From assembly GCA_045643145.1 (NCBI GenBank), contig JAZUKG010000164.1, forward strand, positions 1-31,036: a stretch of DNA of 31,036 nucleotides, read 5' to 3'. Origin of the DNA: SVFI01 sp045643145. GTDB lineage: Bacteria; Bacillota; Clostridia; Lachnospirales; Lachnospiraceae. The first letter of the stretch is position 1; every line of letters starts with the position of its first letter. Made by a program: the position numbers and the translations under genes. The notes under the pieces are model-generated. The model worked only from the letters and a program-made list of their open reading frames with translations, was not told the DNA's origin and ran no database searches. Below are positions 1-6,660 of the stretch, piece by piece.

Positions 1-36
1 AAAAAAGAAAGACCTGCTATTTCTAGCAAGTCTTTC
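1..36 (-). terminator. Rho-independent terminator of the decarboxylase operon
   Basis: Read on the minus strand, a 13-bp stem (arms at 24-36 and 7-19, one G-U pair) closes a four-base loop at 20-23 and is followed directly by six T residues at positions 6 to 1. It lies just after the oadA stop codon, so it ends the five-gene operon. Confidence 0.93.
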
Positions 37-63
37 TGATCTTTTCATTCATTCAATTAAGAA

Positions 64-1479
64 TTAAACAGGATATGCTCCATTCTTTGTATCAGCCTTT
101 GATAAATCTACTTTATCCTGCTGAGCTTTACGATACTTGAAGAAGTCTGTAGCAACCTGTGGGAATAAAGCGTATGATAATACGTCTTCATCCTGCTGCT
201 TCCATTCTTTCATTTCTGCTTCGAGCTTATCCATTTCGTTTTCAACATAAGCACCAGATCTTTCTGTACGAATTTCTTCGCCAGGGATAACCTTGTTGAT
301 GATATCCTGATTCATAGGCTTAACTGTCTGACCATATTTACCACGGAGCATGTCCTTTGTCTGGTCAGTAGCCATTTTGTATCTTTCTCCCATAAGAACG
401 TTAAATACAGCCTGTGTACCAACGATCTGTGAAGAAGGAGTTACAAGTGGTGGTTCACCAAGGTCTTTACGTACTTCAGGGATTTCCTTTAATACGTCAT
501 AGTACTTGTCTTCAGCGTTCTGTTCTTTAAGCTGAGATACCATGTTTGAAAGCATACCACCCGGTACCTGGTAAAGTAATGTCTTGATATCTACACCCAT
601 TACCTTTGGATTTAATAATCCGCTTGCAAGACATTCATCTCTGTAAGGTCTGAAGTAATCAGCGATTTCTGCCAGAAGGTTCTGATCAAATCCTGTATCA
701 AATTCTGTACCCTTGAATGTTTCAACCATAACTTCTGTTGCTGGCTGAGATGTTCCAAGAGCGAATGGGCTCATTGCACAGTCGATAACATCAACACCTG
801 CTTCTACTGCCTTTAAGTAAGTCATTGAAGCAACACCTGATGTATAGTGTGTATGAAGCTGAATTGGAAGCTTTGTAGCGCTCTTCATAGCTTTTACAAG
901 TTCAGCTGCCTGGTATGGTACTAAAAGACCAGCCATATCCTTGATACAGATAGAATCTGCACCCATCTCTTCGATGTTTTTAGCCATTGTCATCCAGTAA
1001 TCCATTGTATAAGCGTCACCTAATGTATAAGAAAGTGCTACCTGAGCATGTCCTCTACCTTCACGCTTTTTGATTTCGTTTGTAGCCTTTACAGCTTCTT
1101 CAAGGTTTCTGATATCATTTAAACAGTCAAAGATACGAATGATATCAATACCATTTGAGATAGACTTTTCAACGAAAGCATCTACTACGTCATCTGCGTA
1201 TGGTCTGTAACCTAAGATATTCTGACCACGGAATAACATCTGAAGTGGTGTGTTAGGACAACCATCTTTGATTTTTCTAAGTCTTTCCCATGGATCTTCT
1301 TTTAAGAAACGAAGAGAAGCATCAAATGTTGCTCCACCCCAACATTCTAAAGAATTGTAACCAACCTTATCAAGCTTTGAAAGAATTGGAAGCATGAGTT
1401 CGGTAGGCATTCTAGTTGCGATTAATGACTGATGTGCATCACGCAAAATAGTTTCCGTAATTTTAATCGGTTTAGCCAT
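64..1479 (-). CDS. oadA: Oxaloacetate decarboxylase alpha subunit (5S-type carboxyltransferase)
   Basis: This 471-aa cytosolic protein is the carboxyltransferase of a biotin-dependent decarboxylase; it moves CO2 from oxaloacetate to biotin. It has the HMGL/DRE-TIM-like barrel of the oadA / pyruvate carboxylase subunit B / transcarboxylase 5S family: the ETILRDAHQS motif at residues 9-18 with metal ligand D14, the lysine that is carbamylated in this family at K180 (CIKDMAGLL), and metal-binding histidines H209 and H211 (LHTHYTSG). The conserved PYC_OADA region follows. No biotin domain is fused at the C terminus; biotin sits on the separate 122-aa carrier encoded upstream in the same operon. 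It is the last gene, 48 bases after oadB. No biotin carboxylase gene is visible in the window, which favours a decarboxylase or transcarboxylase over an ATP-dependent pyruvate carboxylase. Sequence alone does not settle the physiological substrate. Confidence 0.93.
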   Translation of the reverse strand: MAKPIKITETILRDAHQSLIATRMPTELMLPILSKLDKVGYNSLECWGGATFDASLRFLKEDPWERLRKIKDGCPNTPLQMLFRGQNILGYRPYADDVVDAFVEKSISNGIDIIRIFDCLNDIRNLEEAVKATNEIKKREGRGHAQVALSYTLGDAYTMDYWMTMAKNIEEMGADSICIKDMAGLLVPYQAAELVKAMKSATKLPIQLHTHYTSGVASMTYLKAVEAGVDVIDCAMSPFALGTSQPATEVMVETFKGTEFDTGFDQNLLAEIADYFRPYRDECLASGLLNPKVMGVDIKTLLYQVPGGMLSNMVSQLKEQNAEDKYYDVLKEIPEVRKDLGEPPLVTPSSQIVGTQAVFNVLMGERYKMATDQTKDMLRGKYGQTVKPMNQDIINKVIPGEEIRTERSGAYVENEMDKLEAEMKEWKQQDEDVLSYALFPQVATDFFKYRKAQQDKVDLSKADTKNGAYPV

Positions 1480-1527
1480 TTCTATTTTCCTCCATAAATT
1501 GTTAATGTTTTAATCATTGTTTACGAT

Positions 1528-2679
1528 TTAGAATACTCCAAATACTGCCATGAATGTTCCGGCTGCAACGGCTGTACCGATAACTCCGGCAACGTTAGGT
1601 CCCATTGCATGCATTAAAAGGAAGTTTGTAGGATCTGCCTCTGCTCCAACCTTCTGAGAAACTCTGGCTGCCATAGGTACAGCACTAACTCCTGCAGAAC
1701 CGATCAAAGGATTTACCTTACCATGTGTAAGTGCACACATAAGTTTTCCGAAAAGAACACCGGCTAATGTACCAAATGCGAAAGCGATCAAACCAAGTAC
1801 AACGATTTTGATTGTAGCCCAGTTAAGGAATGCTTCAGCACTTGTAGTAGCACCTACTGATGTACCGAGTAAGATAACTACGATGTACATAAGAGCGTTA
1901 CTAGCTGTATCAGTAAGCTGACGAACAACTCCTGATTCTCTGAATAAGTTACCAAGCATAAGCATACCTACGAGTGGTGCTGTTGTTGGTAATAATAAAC
2001 ATACAACAATTGTTACAACGATAGGGAATAAGATTTTTTCGAGTTTAGAAACCGGTCTAAGCTGTCCCATTTTAATCTTACGTTCTTTTTCAGTTGTAAA
2101 TGCTTTCATAATAGGTGGCTGAATAATTGGAACCAATGACATATATGAGTATGCCGCTACCGCGATAGGTCCCAGTAATGAAGTCTGTCCTAATTTTCCT
2201 GCAAGGAAGATTGATGTAGGACCATCAGCTCCACCGATGATTGAAATAGCTGCAGCAGCTTTATCATTAAAGCCAAGAGCGATAGCTCCGAAATATGCAG
2301 CGAAACTACCGGACTGAGCAGCAGCTCCAAGCCAGAAGCTCTTTGGGTTAGCGATAAGCGGACCAAAGTCTGTCATCGCTCCTACACCCATGAAGATCAG
2401 GGATGGAAGAATTGCCCATTCATCTAAAAGATAAAAATAATACAGTAAGCCGCCGGTGCCGTTTGCGGAATCTTCAATACTCATGATGATATCCGGATAA
2501 ATATTTACCAGCAACATACCAAATGCTATTGGTGTTAAAAGAAGGGGTTCAAATCCCTTTGCAATAGCCAAATATAGAAATACACAAGCTACTACGATCA
2601 TGACATAGTTTCCAACTGTTAAGTTGAAAAACGCAGTCTGATGTACCAGATTGTTAAGCGTACTTGCTATGTAATCCAT
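1528..2679 (-). CDS. oadB: Na+-translocating decarboxylase beta subunit
   Basis: This 383-aa polytopic membrane protein decarboxylates carboxybiotin and couples the reaction to Na+ export. About ten hydrophobic segments are visible. The family signature GGADGPTSIF falls at residues 149-158 with the Na+-site aspartate D152, and a second conserved half carries NPLIGSAGVSAVP and HAMGPNVAG near the C terminus. Length matches the usual 370-430 aa of OadB/MmdB/GcdB. An AGGAGG ribosome binding site precedes the ATG. The gene lies between the biotin carrier (42 bases upstream) and oadA. OadB, MmdB and GcdB cannot be told apart by sequence inspection, so the name reflects the adjacent oadA. Confidence 0.94.
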   Translation of the reverse strand: MDYIASTLNNLVHQTAFFNLTVGNYVMIVVACVFLYLAIAKGFEPLLLTPIAFGMLLVNIYPDIIMSIEDSANGTGGLLYYFYLLDEWAILPSLIFMGVGAMTDFGPLIANPKSFWLGAAAQSGSFAAYFGAIALGFNDKAAAAISIIGGADGPTSIFLAGKLGQTSLLGPIAVAAYSYMSLVPIIQPPIMKAFTTEKERKIKMGQLRPVSKLEKILFPIVVTIVVCLLLPTTAPLVGMLMLGNLFRESGVVRQLTDTASNALMYIVVILLGTSVGATTSAEAFLNWATIKIVVLGLIAFAFGTLAGVLFGKLMCALTHGKVNPLIGSAGVSAVPMAARVSQKVGAEADPTNFLLMHAMGPNVAGVIGTAVAAGTFMAVFGVF

Positions 2680-2721
2680 GTGCTACCTCCTGTTATTTGT
2701 CCTTTCTCAAAGACTTCTCTA

Positions 2722-3090
2722 CTAGTTTAATGTTGCAAGAGTTGCTCCTGCTTCTACTGGATCACCAACTGCTACATCGATACTAGCTACAGAACCATCC
2801 TGAGGTGCAACAACAGGGATTTCCATCTTCATAGCTTCAAGAATGATAACTGTGTCACCTTTCTTAACAGCCTGTCCAACACTTGCTTCTACCTTAAATA
2901 CTTTACCAGCTGCACCAGCTTCGATCTTAACAGATCCTGCTCCGCCTGCTGCTTTTGGAGCTGCCTTTGGTGCTGCCTTTGGAGCTGCCTTTGGTGCTGC
3001 AGCTGCTACTGGAGCTGCACCGCTTGTAGCGCCTTCTTCTACTACTACGTCATATACATTTCCGTTTACGGTGATAGTATAATTTTTCAT
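2722..3090 (-). CDS. Biotin carboxyl carrier protein
   Basis: A 122-aa biotin carrier. Residues 1-20 form a short N-terminal beta segment, residues 21-52 are an Ala/Pro/Lys linker with four AAPK repeats, and residues 53-122 are the biotinyl domain with the canonical EAMKME motif, so K88 is the biotinylated lysine. It is the mobile arm shared by the carboxyltransferases and the OadB pump. The gene follows the OadG-like lipoprotein gene by 18 bases, and its start has an AGGAGG-like site. It ends in two successive in-frame TAG codons, which shows that TAG is a normal stop in this genome. Homologues are called gcdC, mmdC or the biotin domain of oadA, so no symbol is assigned. Confidence 0.93.
   Translation of the reverse strand: MKNYTITVNGNVYDVVVEEGATSGAAPVAAAAPKAAPKAAPKAAPKAAGGAGSVKIEAGAAGKVFKVEASVGQAVKKGDTVIILEAMKMEIPVVAPQDGSVASIDVAVGDPVEAGATLATLN
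2954..3001 (-). repeat. 12-bp tandem repeat in the biotin-carrier linker
   Basis: Four copies of a 12-bp unit alternate between two forms that differ at one base (TTTGGAGCTGCC and TTTGGTGCTGCC on the plus strand), so the array also reads as two 24-bp repeats. Each copy encodes one AAPK unit of the flexible linker. Slippage would change linker length in frame. Confidence 0.85.
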
Positions 3091-3108
3091 TGTTTATTCC
3101 TCCTATAA

Positions 3109-3885
3109 TTAAGCGTTCTGCCATTTACTTTTGTTAACTTTACGAATGCTTCTGATAACAACTCCGTCAGCAGAAACATAAGCACCCTGCTGCTCTTCAT
3201 AAGCAGCGATTGCAGCAGAAATAACTGCTACGAGCTCTGTGTCGTCAGATAATTCTTCATTTTCAATAATCTGAGCAATTGTATTATCTACTGCAGCTTC
3301 TGTTTCAGTAGCCTTTGTTTCTTTCTTAGCAAAAGCAGCCTGAATCTTAGGAATATAAGCAAAGCAAGCAATAATACCACTGATTAAAACAAGAATTGCA
3401 AATACAGTACCCATACCAAGGATAGTATTAAGTCCTGCGTTTTTCATTAATTCTGCAAAGGTATAATTTACATTGACTGTTAAAGAAGAAAATGCAAAAT
3501 CTTTTGCACCAAAGATAACTTCTACATTAGCTGTTCTCTTTTCACCCTTTGGATCCAAGTTTGAACCAATGATTTCCATGTTAACAATGGCTTTCTTCTT
3601 TTCGATTGTTACTTCCGGCTGTTTGTCACTCATTTCGTATCCGCCAAGAAGCTCCATTGCGTTATTCCAACCATCAATAGTAGCTTCCATGGTTTCATCC
3701 TGAGCGATAACTTCCTCAGCATATCCCTGATCAACAATCATAGCAAGCTGTTCAACGTACTGTGTAGCTACCTGAGATGCGTTCTGCTCTTCTTCTGTGA
3801 GAACAGCAGGACCTGATTCACTACCACAAGCTGTTAAACCAAGCATGCAAGCAATCATACCTAATATTAATAATCGTTTTTTCAT
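3109..3885 (-). CDS. OadG-family lipoprotein (decarboxylase gamma subunit fusion)
   Basis: The 258-aa product is larger than a typical OadG (about 80-120 aa). It begins with a lipoprotein signal peptide (LGLTAC, C20 as lipidation site), followed by about 110 residues of predicted extracytoplasmic domain, one membrane segment around GTVFAILVLISGIIACFAYI, and a cytosolic acidic tail ending in KSKWQNA, resembling OadG C termini. OadG normally helps assemble the decarboxylase by contacting the alpha and beta subunits. I chose the ATG at 3885 because AGAAAGG lies just upstream; an in-frame TTG at 3909 would place that site inside the gene and spoil the signal peptide. It lies between the carboxyltransferase and the biotin carrier. 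The role of the outer domain is unknown. Confidence 0.8.
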   Translation of the reverse strand: MKKRLLILGMIACMLGLTACGSESGPAVLTEEEQNASQVATQYVEQLAMIVDQGYAEEVIAQDETMEATIDGWNNAMELLGGYEMSDKQPEVTIEKKKAIVNMEIIGSNLDPKGEKRTANVEVIFGAKDFAFSSLTVNVNYTFAELMKNAGLNTILGMGTVFAILVLISGIIACFAYIPKIQAAFAKKETKATETEAAVDNTIAQIIENEELSDDTELVAVISAAIAAYEEQQGAYVSADGVVIRSIRKVNKSKWQNA

Positions 3886-3909
3886 ATTAAGTATATCCTT
3901 TCTATTCAA

Positions 3910-5334
3910 TTAAACTGTACCATGTTTTTTGATAGGACGTTCTTCTCTCTTTGCGAAAAGCATTTCGAATGCACCAACAACATACTTACGTGTATCAGCT
4001 GCATCGATAATCTGATCAACATATCCTCTCTTAGCTGCTGAAGAAGCGCTTGTCTGAAGTGCTGCATATTCAGCTGCCTTTTCGTTGATAACATCAGCGC
4101 CCTGTCCGTCATACATAATAGCTGCTGCATCTTTTGCATTCATAGCACCGATTTCTGCGTTTTCCCAAGCGATTGTGAAATCAGCTCCTACAGAAGCAGA
4201 GTTCATAACGATTGCTGCAGTACCAAGTGCCTTACCAACTACTACGTTTACTTTTGGAACAGTTGCGTTTGCGAATGCGAAAGTAAGTTTAGCAGCTGCT
4301 TTAGCCATCTTCTTTTCTGCACATTCACAAGCTTTGTAACCCTGAACGTTTGTTAATGATAATACAGGAATATTGAAAGCATCACAGAAGTTGATGAATC
4401 CTGTTGCCTTTTCACATCCGGCCGGAGTTAATACAGCTTCGAGCTTTTCAGCTACCTTGCCGTCTTCTCCGATTACTTCTGAACGGTTAGCAACACAACC
4501 AACTGTTGCACCATTTAAGCGGATAAATCCTGTAACCATATCTTTTGCAAAATCAGCCTTAACTTCGAAGAATTCGTTGTTATCAGCGATCTGTGAAAGA
4601 GCGATTGAAGTATCGCCTGCACAAGCTGAAAGATCAGCACATGCTCTGTTTAAATCATCTGTACAATCACATACAGCATCTTCTTCGTTGTTTGCAGGAA
4701 GCATGCTAACAAGCTGTCTGATCTGTGCAAAGATTTCAGCTTCTTCAGCTACTACATCAACAACACCTGCCTGAGCCTGGAAATCAGCTGCTGCAGTGTC
4801 ACATTTTTCTGTGTAGTTACCTGCTAATGCGTTAGGTGAGTTAACGAATAATTTCGCTTTCTTACCTTCCATGAAAGTAAAGTCTGTAAGACCAGGAATG
4901 ATTGCAAGTCCACCACCGCAGTTACCAAATACTGCTGTAATCTGTGGAATTACTCCTGAAGCCATTGTCTGTTTCTTGTAAATACGTCCGAAGGCAAATA
5001 ATGCATCTGTTGCCTCCTGTAATCTTAATCCGGCAGAATCGATTAAACCGATAACAGGTGAACCTGTCTTCATAGCCAGATCATAGAGATGAGCGATCTT
5101 CTTTGCATGCATTTCACCAACACTTCCGTTCATCACAGAAGCATCCTGGCTGTAAACATACACAAGATTGCCATCAATTACTCCATAGCCGGTAACAACA
5201 CCGTCTGAAGGAGTTTCTGTTGGTTTCATATTGAAGTCAGTTGCTCTGGCTGTAACCATAGCTCCGATTTCAACGAAACTGTTGTCGTCGAGTAAAGCTG
5301 CAATTCTTTGACTCGCTTGTGTAGAATTACTCAT
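3910..5334 (-). CDS. Acyl-CoA carboxyltransferase (MmdA / 12S-like)
   Basis: This 474-aa protein belongs to the biotin-dependent acyl-CoA carboxyltransferase family (methylmalonyl-CoA decarboxylase alpha, propionyl-CoA carboxylase beta, transcarboxylase 12S). Two crotonase-type halves are visible. The N half carries GVVTGYGVIDG, the IDSAGLRLQEA region and the glycine-rich GNCGGGLAIIPG oxyanion loop. The C half carries LTNVQGYKACECAEKKMA and GKALGTAAIVMNSASVGAD. It is somewhat shorter than the usual 510-520 aa. As first gene of the operon it feeds carboxyl groups to the downstream biotin carrier. The substrate is probably methylmalonyl-CoA or malonyl-CoA, but this is inferred from family only. 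The ATG at 5334 is preceded by GGAGGTCTGAAAA. I could not identify a convincing promoter in the 57 bases before it. Confidence 0.87.
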   Translation of the reverse strand: MSNSTQASQRIAALLDDNSFVEIGAMVTARATDFNMKPTETPSDGVVTGYGVIDGNLVYVYSQDASVMNGSVGEMHAKKIAHLYDLAMKTGSPVIGLIDSAGLRLQEATDALFAFGRIYKKQTMASGVIPQITAVFGNCGGGLAIIPGLTDFTFMEGKKAKLFVNSPNALAGNYTEKCDTAAADFQAQAGVVDVVAEEAEIFAQIRQLVSMLPANNEEDAVCDCTDDLNRACADLSACAGDTSIALSQIADNNEFFEVKADFAKDMVTGFIRLNGATVGCVANRSEVIGEDGKVAEKLEAVLTPAGCEKATGFINFCDAFNIPVLSLTNVQGYKACECAEKKMAKAAAKLTFAFANATVPKVNVVVGKALGTAAIVMNSASVGADFTIAWENAEIGAMNAKDAAAIMYDGQGADVINEKAAEYAALQTSASSAAKRGYVDQIIDAADTRKYVVGAFEMLFAKREERPIKKHGTV

Positions 5335-5391
5335 TTTTCAGACCTCCATTTTATATTAATTTAATGAATAACATAAATTTGAAAGCAGAGT

Positions 5392-6597
5392 TTACCCATA
5401 AACCCGCATTCTCAAGAAGTATAACATAAAAATTTCACGTATACAATAGAAATATGAACGAAGTTCCACGCTTTCTTGTACCAGAATAGGGTATTTTTTA
5501 TACAAATTTCCGTTAATTCGAATCACTTCGTATCCCACGCATTCTCCTTTGTGCACAGGAGCGTTCACAAAGGGCAATATTTTGTACTCCGTCCGGATTC
5601 TTTCATCCGGTCCCAGCAGTACCTTGAGCGTCTTCTCTCTTCTTTTGGTTTTGGCCGTAATTCGGTCTTTAATACCGTCTCTGACTGTAATAGGTATTTT
5701 TGTTTGCCTGACTGTAATTTCCTTTACATCAAACTCTTCGAGACCATACTGCATCAGTATTTTGGTATCCTCCCATTTGTATCCCTTATGCGGCGGCCAT
5801 CCGCTGGCCAGCACGACCGATACCAGAGTCTTCTCTCCTTTTTTACAAGCACCGACAAAGCAATATCCCGCCTGATTGGTAAAACCGGTTTTGATTCCGA
5901 TAGCCTCCTCCATCATATTCAAAAAGATATCTTTATTATAAACCGTCTTTTTTGTCTTTTGATTTAGTTCATAAAAGGAATAAACCGGTGTTTTTATAAT
6001 TTCACAAAACTTTGGATTTTGAATGGCATAGGCAGCAATATGGGCCAGATCATAAGCTGTGGTCGAATGCGCTCTGCCGTTTCTTTTTTCATCTAACCCG
6101 TTTGGAGTCACAAAATAGGTGTCTTTGCAACCAAGCTCGGCTGCCTTTTGATTCATCCGATCTGCAAAAGCTTCTTTTGAGCCGGCTACCGTTTCTGCAA
6201 TAGCCATAGCCGCGTCATTGTGCGATTCCAGCATCAGCGAATATAAAAGGTCTTCTAAATAATACCGGTCCCCTGCTTTCATACCCAAATGTACCTTGGG
6301 CATACGGGCTGCTTTCTCGGAAACCACGCACTCTACCATATTGGCAGAGTTTGTTTTCTGTTGGTTTTCCAGATATTCCAGTGCCAGTATACAGGTCATT
6401 ATTTTTGTGGTAGAAGCATTGGGCATACAGGCATATCCGTTTTCTTCATATAAAACACGCCCGTTTGACGCATCCATTAGAAGCGCCGAACGAGCGTATA
6501 ATTTTAGTTCCTTTGCATCCGCCGAAAAACTGTTAAGCAAACACAGCATCCAGATGCCGATGACCAGGATTATCCATTTTTTGTTTTTCTTTTTCAT
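5392..6597 (-). CDS. D-alanyl-D-alanine carboxypeptidase (PBP5/DacF family)
   Basis: A 401-aa S11-family serine peptidase that removes the terminal D-Ala of peptidoglycan pentapeptides outside the membrane. It has an N-terminal hydrophobic signal segment (residues 8-26) and the three active-site motifs: STTK with S62 and K65, SHN at 125-127 and KTG at 236-238 (GIKTGFTNQAGYC). A C-terminal hydrophobic stretch (about residues 380-400) may anchor it to the membrane. The second motif is S-H-N rather than the common S-G-N. It lies 63 bases after the transglutaminase-like gene, and a long hairpin covers the region just before its ATG. A second S11 enzyme is encoded at 11381-12565. Confidence 0.93.
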   Translation of the reverse strand: MKKKNKKWIILVIGIWMLCLLNSFSADAKELKLYARSALLMDASNGRVLYEENGYACMPNASTTKIMTCILALEYLENQQKTNSANMVECVVSEKAARMPKVHLGMKAGDRYYLEDLLYSLMLESHNDAAMAIAETVAGSKEAFADRMNQKAAELGCKDTYFVTPNGLDEKRNGRAHSTTAYDLAHIAAYAIQNPKFCEIIKTPVYSFYELNQKTKKTVYNKDIFLNMMEEAIGIKTGFTNQAGYCFVGACKKGEKTLVSVVLASGWPPHKGYKWEDTKILMQYGLEEFDVKEITVRQTKIPITVRDGIKDRITAKTKRREKTLKVLLGPDERIRTEYKILPFVNAPVHKGECVGYEVIRINGNLYKKYPILVQESVELRSYFYCIREIFMLYFLRMRVYG

Positions 6598-6600
6598 ATC

Positions 6601-6642
6601 GTGCTTTTCCTATCTATTTTCTATATAGATATGCAAAAGCAC
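6601..6642 (-). promoter_or_regulatory. Leader hairpin overlapping the dacF-like ribosome binding region
   Basis: On the minus strand, an 8-bp outer stem (6635-6642 with 6601-6608) and a 7-bp inner stem (6625-6631 with 6611-6617) are separated by a small internal loop. The AGGA that would serve as ribosome binding site, at about 6607-6610, lies at the internal loop and base of the 3' arm, three bases from the end of which the ATG follows. No T-run follows, so it is not a normal terminator. The structure is seen directly; a regulatory role is inference. Confidence 0.45.
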
Positions 6643-6660
6643 CGGATTTATTCAGGCATA

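Noticed and set aside
2843..3082. Plus-strand open frame opposite the biotin carrier
   Set aside because: It is the mirror of the Ala/Pro/Lys repeat and has no ribosome binding site; the minus-strand gene is certain.
3906..4139. Second minus-strand frame overlapping the acyl-CoA carboxyltransferase
   Set aside because: Methionine-rich, low-complexity shadow within a clear gene.
4085..4774. Plus-strand open frames opposite the carboxyltransferase gene
   Set aside because: Compositional shadows of an alanine-rich gene on the other strand; no family sequence and no ribosome binding site.
5476..5967. 163-codon plus-strand open frame opposite the carboxypeptidase
   Set aside because: No recognisable motif; the minus-strand frame has all three S11 active-site motifs.
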